19,152 nucleotides of DNA from Wenzhouxiangella sp. (GTDB lineage Bacteria > Pseudomonadota > Gammaproteobacteria > Xanthomonadales > Wenzhouxiangellaceae), in assembly GCA_007119095.1 (NCBI GenBank), contig SKQI01000286.1, positions 1 to 19,152 on the forward strand, given 5' to 3'. The notes under the pieces were generated by a model. The model was not told the DNA's origin and made no database searches. It saw nothing but the letters and a program-made list of their open reading frames with translations. Shown here piece after piece: positions 1-5,900 of this stretch (position 1 is its first letter; each line of letters starts with the position of its first letter). The translations under genes were made by a program, and so were the position numbers.

Positions 1-966
1 GCCTGGTACCGGGCCGGGCGGCTGCTGGTCAATCCGCAGTCGGCGCTAGTCGCCGAACTGCGTCGTCTGGCCGGACAACAGGCCTTCAGCCAGGGGGGCC
101 GCGAAGTCCAGGCCTGGATCCTGCGCGAATATGTGCGCAAGCTCGGCTACCAGGCCATCGAGCTGTACGGCGGCTTCGCGACGCTGGAGCGAGCCAACCC
201 GACCTTGCTCTCTAACGACGGCGACGCTGTCGAACAGGTGCTGGACGAAGAGCAGCCGCTGCGCCTGCTCGTGCTCGGCAGAACCAATGCCGGCAAGTCC
301 AGCCTGATCAACGCCCTGTTCGGCCAGGCCCTGGCCCGGGCCGATGTGTTGCCCGATACCACCGAGGGGCTGGACAGCTACCGACTGGTCGATGACGAAG
401 GACTGGATGCCCTGATCATCGACAGCCCCGGTTTCGACGGCCAGGCCGCCGGTGCCCGGGCGACGAAACAAGCACTGCTCGAGGCCGACCTGGTGTTCTG
501 GGTCAGCGCTGCGCACCGCGCCGACCGGGCCGCGGAACGCGCCGCCCTGGATCAGCTTCGGCAGACGCTGGCGGCCGGCGAGCGGCGGATGCCGCCGCTG
601 CTAATTGCCTTGAGCCATATCGACCTGCTCTCGCCCCGGCGCGAGTGGCAGCCACCCTACCAGCTTCGCCCCCCTGCCGGCGCCAAGGCCGAGCAAATCG
701 CCGAAGCCGTGGAAGCGGCTGCCGTCGATCTGGGGGTGGAGCCAGGTCAGGTCGTGCCGGTTTGCTTGCACCAGGAGCGCCGCTACAACGTCGACGACGC
801 GCTATGGGCGGCCATGTTGGTGGCCTTGCCCGAGGCCAACCGGGTGCGGCTGCTGCGCTGTCTGCGCCTGCAAAAGCGCGACGAGAACTGGGCGCTGCTA
901 CTGACCCAGCTGAAGAACAGCGGCCGTCTGCTTGGCCGGTTGCGTCCAGGTGCTGCCCGCTTATGA
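1..966 (+). CDS. P-loop GTPase (5' end missing)
   Basis: The reading frame is open from the first base, so the true start lies left of the window; the Met codon at 133 is probably internal. The protein shows a Walker A/G1 motif GRTNAGKS (277-300), a threonine-containing switch I stretch (DTTEG, about 355-369), a G3 motif DSPG (421-432) inside IDSPGFD, and a G4-like ALSHID near 607-624 where the usual NKxD is replaced by SHID. This fits the Era/MMR_HSR1-like membrane-associated GTPases of the TRAFAC class. The C-terminal part is basic and leucine/arginine-rich, with no clear membrane segment in the visible part. The stop codon lies inside a perfect palindrome. The product cannot be named more closely: substrate and partners are unknown. 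High confidence that it is a GTPase, low on its role. Confidence 0.8.
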   Translation, partial: AWYRAGRLLVNPQSALVAELRRLAGQQAFSQGGREVQAWILREYVRKLGYQAIELYGGFATLERANPTLLSNDGDAVEQVLDEEQPLRLLVLGRTNAGKSSLINALFGQALARADVLPDTTEGLDSYRLVDDEGLDALIIDSPGFDGQAAGARATKQALLEADLVFWVSAAHRADRAAERAALDQLRQTLAAGERRMPPLLIALSHIDLLSPRREWQPPYQLRPPAGAKAEQIAEAVEAAAVDLGVEPGQVVPVCLHQERRYNVDDALWAAMLVALPEANRVRLLRCLRLQKRDENWALLLTQLKNSGRLLGRLRPGAARL

Positions 967-979
967 CGCACTGCGTCAT
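963..979. promoter_or_regulatory. 17-base perfect palindrome at the end of the GTPase gene
   Basis: ATGACGCA-C-TGCGTCAT has 8-base arms around one central base. It includes the TGA stop of the GTPase gene (964-966) and is followed by TACTTTTC. It could act as a short hairpin terminator (stem ATGACG/CGTCAT, loop CACTG, weak T tract) or as an operator about 70 bases upstream of phaB. The sequence does not decide between these. Confidence 0.45.
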
Positions 980-1050
980 TACTTTTCAATTCAGGCAAGG
1001 CAAAATGGCCATGCTTTTTAGCAAACATAAATCTTGCTTCGGGAGTAGAG

Positions 1051-1773
1051 ATGAGCGACATAGCGATCGTGACAGGCGGCACGCGCGGCATCGGCGCGGC
1101 CATTTCGGAAGAATTGATTCGGGCCGGCTATACGGTGGCGGCTACCTACGGTAGCGACACCGAGTCGGCCAAACAGTTTGCGGACGCAACCGGTGCCAAG
1201 GTGTACCAATGGGACGTATCCGATTTCGAAGCCTGTCAGGCTGGCGTAAAGCGCGTCGAAGAAGAATTGGGCCCCGTGAGTATCCTGGTCAACAACGCCG
1301 GGATCACGCGCGACGGCACCATGCACAAGATGACGCCTGAACGCTGGCAAGCGGTCATTCAAACCAACTTGAGCTCATGCTTCAACATGTGTCGCGCCGT
1401 CATTGAGGGCATGCGCGAACGTCAGTACGGGCGGATCGTCAACATTGGCTCGATCAACGGCCAGGCCGGCCAGTACGGCCAGGTGAACTACGCGGCGGCC
1501 AAGTCCGGCATCCACGGCTTCACCAAGGCCCTGGCCCAGGAGGGTGCCGGCGTTGGCATTACCGTCAACGCCATTGCCCCGGGCTACATCGAGACCAGCA
1601 TGGTGGCCGCCGTCCCTGACCATGTGATGGAGAAAATCGTCGCCAAGATCCCGGTTGGCCGTCTCGGCCAACCGGATGAAATCGCCCGCGGAGTGTCGTT
1701 CCTGGTGGATCGGAATGCGGGCTTTATCACCGGCTCAACGCTGTCGATCAACGGCGGACAACATATGTACTGA
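1051..1773 (+). CDS. phaB: acetoacetyl-CoA reductase (NADPH-dependent SDR)
   Basis: Converts acetoacetyl-CoA to (R)-3-hydroxybutyryl-CoA, the monomer for PHA synthase, in the cytoplasm. The 240-residue product is a classical short-chain dehydrogenase: the cofactor loop TGGTRGIG is at about residues 8-15, NNAGITRD follows, and the catalytic set is Ser134 (NIGSINGQ), Tyr147 and Lys151 (NYAAAKSG). The stretches GQAGQYGQVNYAAAKSG, IPVGRLG and the SINGGQHMY end closely match PhaB rather than FabG of fatty-acid synthesis, and the length is usual for PhaB. The ATG at 1051 has a GGAG Shine-Dalgarno sequence at 1042-1045. It is the first gene of the PHA cluster and is followed by a repeat hairpin that probably ends its transcript. 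A promoter between 967 and 1050 is expected but I could not pick one convincingly. Confidence 0.9.
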   Translation: MSDIAIVTGGTRGIGAAISEELIRAGYTVAATYGSDTESAKQFADATGAKVYQWDVSDFEACQAGVKRVEEELGPVSILVNNAGITRDGTMHKMTPERWQAVIQTNLSSCFNMCRAVIEGMRERQYGRIVNIGSINGQAGQYGQVNYAAAKSGIHGFTKALAQEGAGVGITVNAIAPGYIETSMVAAVPDHVMEKIVAKIPVGRLGQPDEIARGVSFLVDRNAGFITGSTLSINGGQHMY

Positions 1774-1776
1774 ACG

Positions 1777-1862
1777 GGTGAAGAGGTGAAGAGGTGAAGA
1801 GGTGAAGAGGTTAAGAGGTTACCCCTTCACCCCTTCACCCCTTTACCCTTTCACCCTTTTTT
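1777..1862 (+). terminator. 8-base tandem repeats forming a long imperfect hairpin plus T6
   Basis: Directly after phaB, four copies of GGTGAAGA (1777-1808) and one GGTTAAGA (1809-1816) are followed by the opposing units TTCACCCC (1826-1833, 1834-1841), TTTACCC and TTTCACCC (to 1856) and then six T (1857-1862). The two halves pair in register around the loop at 1819-1821, giving a stem of more than 30 base pairs with an A-C mismatch once every 8 bases. Position and T run suggest a terminator insulating phaB from the phaP promoter. It may also be a dispersed intergenic repeat element. Confidence 0.6.
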
Positions 1863-1914
1863 GTTGCACCGCACAAAACGCTGTGCTAGAATTTTGTGCA
1901 ACGCACAATTGTGC
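1861..1914. promoter_or_regulatory. cluster of GCACAA/TTGTGC palindromes, probable PhaR operators
   Basis: Overlapping dyads cover the phaP promoter: TTGTTGCACCGCACAA (1861-1876) over the -35 box; GCACA-N6-TGTGC (1871-1886) filling the spacer; TTGTGC-aac-GCACAA (1894-1908), a perfect inverted repeat at the start site; and the perfect 12-base palindrome GCACAATTGTGC (1903-1914). PhaR proteins are known to bind TGC-rich dyads at phasin promoters, and phaR lies just downstream. Assigning these sites to PhaR is an inference. Confidence 0.6.
1864..1892 (+). promoter_or_regulatory. sigma70-type promoter of phaP
   Basis: A -35 box TTGCAC (1864-1869), a 17-base spacer and a -10 box TAGAAT (1887-1892) form a good vegetative promoter 55 bases upstream of the phasin ATG, with transcription expected to start near 1899. 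It starts right behind the T run of the repeat hairpin. The spacer and the initial transcribed region are full of palindromic GCACA elements. Confidence 0.7.
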
Positions 1915-1946
1915 GTCACCCTAACCCTAGCAAGCGAGATCGAGAC

Positions 1947-2321
1947 ATGAGCAACCAAACCGCATTCGCCGAAATGAAGAAGGCCCAGGAAATCCTGGCC
2001 GAAGCCATCGACAAGTCTGCCAAGACCAATCTTGAAGCCGTCGAAAAGCTGATGGAGCTGAACAAGCAGCGCTTCAGCGAGATGGGTGACCTGAGCAATC
2101 CCAGCGACTTCGTATCGCGCCAGTCGGCCGCGTTCAAGGACTACGTGGATTTCTTGAGCGGTCACGTTGAAGCACTGACCGCCATCGGCAACGACTCCCG
2201 CGAGCAGCTCACCGAGCTGTCCCAGGAATTCGCCAAGGGACTGGATTTTTCCAGCTTTTTCCCCTTCGCCGACACCGGCAGCAGCAAGACCAAGGCCAAG
2301 AGCACTGCCAAGAGCAGCTAA
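1947..2321 (+). CDS. phaP: phasin, PHA granule-associated protein
   Basis: A 124-residue, cysteine-free, mostly helical protein without a signal peptide, of typical phasin size. Phasins coat the surface of PHA granules, set their size and number and keep other proteins off. The pattern (AxxKKAQEILAEAIDKSAKTN, then LMELNKQRFSEM and EALTAIGNDSREQLTELSQEF) is amphipathic helix of the phasin family, and the tail is rich in Ser/Lys/Ala (KTKAKSTAKSS), as often seen in phasins that touch DNA or the granule surface. The ATG at 1947 is preferred to a GTG at 1896 in the same frame, because 1896 lies inside the operator and at the expected transcription start. Expression is likely high and repressed by PhaR when no polymer is present. 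The gene symbol rests on family and context. Confidence 0.85.
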   Translation: MSNQTAFAEMKKAQEILAEAIDKSAKTNLEAVEKLMELNKQRFSEMGDLSNPSDFVSRQSAAFKDYVDFLSGHVEALTAIGNDSREQLTELSQEFAKGLDFSSFFPFADTGSSKTKAKSTAKSS

Positions 2322-2326
2322 ACTGT

Positions 2327-2356
2327 AGCCCGAACAGTTCATGAATTGTTCGGGCT
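2327..2356 (+). terminator. hairpin after phaP (10-base perfect arms)
   Basis: AGCCCGAACA (2327-2336) and TGTTCGGGCT (2347-2356) are perfect inverted repeats. The inner ten bases can continue pairing through TTCATGAA. The hairpin begins 6 bases after the phaP stop and lacks a T tract, so it is a 3' stabiliser or weak terminator rather than a classical one. Confidence 0.5.
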
Positions 2357-2365
2357 AACCTATCC

Positions 2366-2399
2366 GCTGGCAGCCTTCGCGGCTGCCAGCACTTCTTTG
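2366..2399 (+). terminator. second hairpin between phaP and phaR
   Basis: GCTGGCAGCC (2366-2375) and GGCTGCCAGC (2381-2390) form a perfect GC-rich 10-base stem around TTCGC, followed by the T-rich ACTTCTTTG. This looks like a Rho-independent terminator with a weak U tract. It could let only part of the phaP transcripts continue into phaR, giving much phasin and little repressor. Confidence 0.6.
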
Positions 2400-2420
2400 C
2401 ATTGCCGACCAGAGAAAGCC

Positions 2421-2921
2421 ATGGCCAAAGCCGAGCGAATCATAAAGAAGTACGCCAACCGTCGTCTCTATGACACCGAATCCAGCCAGAGCATCACCTT
2501 GCAGGACGTTCGCGAACTGATCGGAGCCGGCTACCCCGTCAAGGTTGTAGAGGCCAAGACCGACAAGGACGTTACCCGCTCGGTGCTGCTGCAAATCGTT
2601 GCTGATCAGGAACTGCTGGGGCGCCCTGTGCTCAGCAATGAATTCCTGGAAGCCATGATCAGGGTCAATTCCAATCCAATGCGCGACCTGACTCGCGGCT
2701 ACCTGGAAAAGGTAATGACTCACCTTGAGTCACAGCAGCACAGTGTCGAACAGGCCTGGTCAAAAACACTGAAGAAAAGTGGCCTTGGGGAGGTGGGCAG
2801 CCTGGCCTTCGAGCCCTTTCGTCAATTTCAAAGCCGAATGTTTGCTCTCTGGTCCGAAGCTTTGAGCCCGCCACTGCGCGATTCCGACCGACCCGGCGAC
2901 GACTCGGACAACAGCAAGTAG
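2421..2921 (+). CDS. phaR: PHA synthesis repressor PhaR
   Basis: 166 residues. The first 60 carry the hallmark of the PHB/PHA accumulation regulator DNA-binding domain (KKYANRRLYDTESSQSITL, then DVRELI and VVEAKTDKDVTRSVLLQIV). The PHB-accumulation domain follows (FLEAMIRVNSNPMRDLTRGYLEKV), and the tail is hydrophilic and acidic. In studied bacteria PhaR binds phasin and its own promoter, and is released when it binds nascent PHA granules. The ATG at 2421 has AGAGAAA at 2411-2417 upstream. In-frame codons further upstream lie inside the hairpins and are unlikely starts. The position directly after phaP, behind two hairpins, fits autoregulation through the GCACAA sites upstream of phaP. No separate promoter for phaR was recognised. 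Confidence 0.92.
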   Translation: MAKAERIIKKYANRRLYDTESSQSITLQDVRELIGAGYPVKVVEAKTDKDVTRSVLLQIVADQELLGRPVLSNEFLEAMIRVNSNPMRDLTRGYLEKVMTHLESQQHSVEQAWSKTLKKSGLGEVGSLAFEPFRQFQSRMFALWSEALSPPLRDSDRPGDDSDNSK

Positions 2922-3011
2922 CCCCCCAAAACAATATGCCTGGCGAAGCGCTGCCGCGGCTGGCTGCCATTGGCCTGCCTTCTCGCATTACAACAACAAG
3001 GGATTATCTGC

Positions 3012-3767
3012 ATGCAGATTGACAGCAGCAAAATCATCATCACCGGGGCAGCACGTGGGCTGGGTCTGGCCATGGCCCGGCACCTGGCCGCTACCGGCGC
3101 CAAGCTCGGCCTGATCGACATCGAACAAGCCGCTCTCCACGAAGCACTATCCACCCTGCCAGGCAGCGGCCACCATGCCCACGTTGCCAATGTGGCCGAC
3201 GAAGACCAGGTGGATCATGCCTTCGATGCGCTTGCCGACGCCCTGAGTGGCATTGATGCTGCGGTCAACAACGCCGGCATCACCCGCGATGGTCTGCTGG
3301 TCAAGGTCAAGGACGGAAAGGTTGTGGATCGGCTATCGATGGACCAATGGCAGCAGGTCTTGGATGTCAACCTGACCGGTGTGTTTCTTTGCGGCCGGGC
3401 CGCGGCCAGCCACATGATCAAGCAGGGCAGCGGCGGCGTGATCATCAATATCTCCAGCATTTCCAAGGCCGGCAACTTCGGCCAGAGCAACTACTCGGCA
3501 GCAAAGGCCGGCGTGGCCGCCATGGCGGTAACCTGGGCCAGGGAGCTTGCCCGCTACGGCATCCGCACGGCCTCTGTCTCGCCCGGTTTCACCCGCACCG
3601 AACTGGTTGCCGGCATGCCTGAAAAAGCCATAGCGCGGATTACCTCTCAGATTCCCGCCGGGCGCCTCGGGGAACCAGACGAGATTGCTGCTACCATTCG
3701 GTTCATACTCGAAAATGATTACATCAGCGGCCGCGATTTCGCCGTTGATGGCGCCTTGCGACTTTAG
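3012..3767 (+). CDS. second SDR reductase of the PHA cluster (FabG/PhaB-like)
   Basis: A 251-residue classical SDR with the cofactor loop TGAARGLG near residues 10-17, NNAGITRD, Ser149 (NISSISKAG), Tyr161 and Lys165 (NYSAAKAG), and PGFTRTEL after the active site. It resembles 3-oxoacyl reductases of FabG type and differs from the phaB product upstream. There is an insertion after NNAGITRDGLLVK (KDGKVVDRLSM) and the ending is AVDGALRL rather than SINGGQHMY. It probably reduces a 3-oxoacyl-CoA, perhaps of different chain length, or runs in the oxidative direction; this is not decided by the sequence. The ATG at 3012 is chosen because AAGGGA at 2998-3003 sits 8 bases ahead. Its TAG stop is 10 bases before phaC and lies in phaC's ribosome-binding region, so the two are co-translated. 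Confidence 0.8.
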   Translation: MQIDSSKIIITGAARGLGLAMARHLAATGAKLGLIDIEQAALHEALSTLPGSGHHAHVANVADEDQVDHAFDALADALSGIDAAVNNAGITRDGLLVKVKDGKVVDRLSMDQWQQVLDVNLTGVFLCGRAAASHMIKQGSGGVIINISSISKAGNFGQSNYSAAKAGVAAMAVTWARELARYGIRTASVSPGFTRTELVAGMPEKAIARITSQIPAGRLGEPDEIAATIRFILENDYISGRDFAVDGALRL

Positions 3768-3777
3768 AGATTTTTCC

Positions 3778-5553
3778 ATGAGCGAGAAAAAAGTAGCGAA
3801 CAGCCCAGACCAGCTCAACGACTCCGTCGGCGCTGAGTTGATACGCATCTCCCAGCTGTCCACCAGCCTGACGCTGGGTCTGGCCAAGCGCTGGGAATTG
3901 CCCGACTTTGACCCGCTCAATTTGCGCAGACCCGCCTTTCAGGCCGCCTGGAGCACGCTCACCCACCCCCGCCGCACGCTGGCCGCGCAGTGGGATCTGA
4001 CCCGTCGCTACCTGGGTCTAATGCGCTATCTGGGCTTGCGCATGCTGCGTCGCTCGACCCGTCCTGCAGCGGCAGTGGAAAAAGGTGACCGCCGCTTCCG
4101 CAGCGAGGCCTGGGATGAACAGCTGATTTTTGACCTGTTGCGCCAGGCTTATCTGCTGACCTCCGGCTGGTTGCTGGACAGCATTGCCCGGATGCAGGAT
4201 TTACCGCCGGAAGACCGGATGCGCATAGCCTTTTACACTCGGCAATTCGCCGATGCGCTTTCGCCGTCGAACTTCATCCTGACCAATCCCGAAATTCTCG
4301 ACACGACAAAGCGCGAGAAGGGCCTGAACTTGCTGCGTGGCTTCCGCCAGTTGCTGGAAGACATGGAACGCGGCGACGGTCAGCTATTGATTTCCATGAC
4401 CAACCCGGACGCTTTCGAGGTTGGCAAGAATATCGCCACCACGGAAGGCGCCGTGGTGTTCGAAAACGAGATGATGCAGCTGATCCAGTATGCGCCGCGG
4501 ACAAAAACGGCCTACACCCGACCGCTACTGATCATCCCGCCCTGGATCAACAAGTTCTATATTCTCGATCTGCAGCCGAAGAATTCCTTCATCCGCTGGG
4601 CTGTCGATCGGGGCTATACGGTGTTCGTCATTTCCTGGGTCAACCCGGACGAAAAGATGCGCTACAAGCGCTTCGAAGACTACATGCACGAAGGCATCCT
4701 GGCCGCGCTGGATGCGATCGAGCAGGCTACGGGACAGCGCGAAGTCAATACCATCGGCTACTGCATCGGCGGCACGCTGCTGGCCGCAGCCCTGGCCTGG
4801 ATGAAGGCCAGGGACGACGACCGGATCAAGTCAGCCACCTACTTCACCGCCCAGGTTGACTTCTCGGAGGCCGGCGAACTCCAGGTCTTTATCGACGACA
4901 AGCAGCTCAACAGCCTGGAAAAGCGCATGCAGGCACGCGGCTACCTGGATGGGGAAGCGATGTCGATGACCTTCAACATGCTGCGCGCCAACGACTTGAT
5001 CTGGACCTTCGTGGTCAACAACTACCTGCTGGGAAAAAAGCCGGCCAACTTCGACCTGCTGTACTGGAACTCGGACTTCACCCGACTTCCCGAGACCATG
5101 CATACCTTCTACCTGCGCAACATGTACCTGGAAAACAAGCTGGTGGAGCCGGGCGGCATCGACATGGACGGGGTACCGATTGACCTGCGCACGATTGAAA
5201 TCCCGACCTACATCCAGTCCAGCCGCGAAGACCACATCGCGCCCTATCGCTCCGTCTACAAGGCCACCCAGATTTACAGCGGTGATACCACCTTCATGAT
5301 GGCAGGCAGCGGCCATATTGCCGGCGTCATCAACCCGCCCGCCGCGAACAAGTATGGATACTGGACGAACGATGAACTGCCCGTTGACGTGGAGGACTGG
5401 ATCGCTGGCGCAGAGGCCCATCAAGGCTCATGGTGGCCGCACTGGGACAACTGGCTAAAGCAGCACTCAGGTCGTCGGATCAAGGCGCGCCAGCCGGGCG
5501 ACGGCCAGCTTGCGGTCATCGAGCCGGCACCGGGTCGCTACGTCAAGAGTTGA
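3778..5553 (+). CDS. phaC: class I polyhydroxyalkanoate synthase
   Basis: Polymerises (R)-3-hydroxyacyl-CoA into PHA on the granule surface. The 591-residue length is that of class I synthases (about 590 in Cupriavidus). The N-terminal PhaC domain is followed by an alpha/beta hydrolase fold. The lipase-like box GYCIGGT places the nucleophile at Cys329; the acid is Asp485 (SREDHIAP) and the base His513 (GSGHIAG), with spacing as in the Cupriavidus enzyme (Cys319, Asp480, His508). Other family marks are PPWINKFYILDL, NPDE, FNMLRANDLIW and LLYWNSD. The ATG at 3778 was chosen over upstream in-frame codons inside the SDR gene; a weak AGAGA (3766-3770) precedes it. No class III/IV partner (phaE or phaR subunit) is adjacent, as expected for class I. 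The stop forms half of the palindrome TGACGTCA. Confidence 0.95.
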   Translation: MSEKKVANSPDQLNDSVGAELIRISQLSTSLTLGLAKRWELPDFDPLNLRRPAFQAAWSTLTHPRRTLAAQWDLTRRYLGLMRYLGLRMLRRSTRPAAAVEKGDRRFRSEAWDEQLIFDLLRQAYLLTSGWLLDSIARMQDLPPEDRMRIAFYTRQFADALSPSNFILTNPEILDTTKREKGLNLLRGFRQLLEDMERGDGQLLISMTNPDAFEVGKNIATTEGAVVFENEMMQLIQYAPRTKTAYTRPLLIIPPWINKFYILDLQPKNSFIRWAVDRGYTVFVISWVNPDEKMRYKRFEDYMHEGILAALDAIEQATGQREVNTIGYCIGGTLLAAALAWMKARDDDRIKSATYFTAQVDFSEAGELQVFIDDKQLNSLEKRMQARGYLDGEAMSMTFNMLRANDLIWTFVVNNYLLGKKPANFDLLYWNSDFTRLPETMHTFYLRNMYLENKLVEPGGIDMDGVPIDLRTIEIPTYIQSSREDHIAPYRSVYKATQIYSGDTTFMMAGSGHIAGVINPPAANKYGYWTNDELPVDVEDWIAGAEAHQGSWWPHWDNWLKQHSGRRIKARQPGDGQLAVIEPAPGRYVKS

Positions 5554-5558
5554 CGTCA
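5551..5558. other. TGACGTCA palindrome holding two convergent stop codons
   Basis: TGA (5551-5553) ends phaC on the plus strand and the mirrored TCA (5556-5558) ends the small exported protein gene on the minus strand. The two genes are separated by two bases. No hairpin with a T tract is visible here on either strand, so the transcripts may run into each other. Confidence 0.9.
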
Positions 5559-5900
5559 GTCGTTTCGAAAACGATCGCGGAAGATCACATCAACCAGCGC
5601 CGGCTCGTTCTGGCGTAAAACAATCCAGAAGCCGGTTCGCATCGTGAAGCTGGCGCCAGCCGGCGCCGGCACCTGCTGGGCCTCATGCTGGCCCACTGTT
5701 CCATGCAAGGTGTAGGCACCACCTTCGGCCAGGCGGCCTCCGCCGGAGATTCGCGACCGGCTGATCGAGTAGCCAACGCCCATCGGTTGCGCTGAAAGCT
5801 GATCGTCTGCGGATTGCTCAGCCTGATCAGCGTTGGCCTGGCCCGGCAAAATCACCGACCCGGCCAGCAGACTGACAGCGACCAGCAAACGCTCGATCAC
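5556..5900 (-). CDS. small exported protein of unknown function
   Basis: 114 residues starting with GTG at 5900. Residues 1-24 form a signal peptide (hydrophobic core LLVAVSLLAGSVIL, likely cut after QANA). The mature part contains GGGRLAEGGAYTLHGTVGQ and later AGASFTMRTGFWIV. This resembles a short beta-rich pattern (SGGxYTLxGTIGQ ... GGFW) that I recall from many exported proteins of unknown role. The C-terminus is charged (VIFRDRFRND). The start overlaps the stop of the upstream gene in GTGA (5897-5900), and GGGAGG sits 4 bases ahead of the GTG, so the two genes are translated as a coupled pair. Its job is probably tied to the upstream exported fibre-like protein. Confidence 0.75.
   Translation of the reverse strand: MIERLLVAVSLLAGSVILPGQANADQAEQSADDQLSAQPMGVGYSISRSRISGGGRLAEGGAYTLHGTVGQHEAQQVPAPAGASFTMRTGFWIVLRQNEPALVDVIFRDRFRND

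Noticed and set aside
503..979. Minus-strand open frame opposite the GTPase gene
   Set aside because: Arg/Ala/Pro-rich translation typical of a GC-rich shadow frame; the plus strand carries clear G1 and G3 motifs.
1006..1022. Sigma54-like TGGC...GC element upstream of phaB
   Set aside because: The GG and GC are 12 bases apart rather than the required 10, and the downstream half lacks TTGC.
1777..1856. Tandem 8-base repeats resembling a CRISPR or minisatellite
   Set aside because: Repeats are contiguous without spacers, far too short for CRISPR, and the two halves form one dyad followed by T6, so a hairpin/terminator or repeat element fits better.
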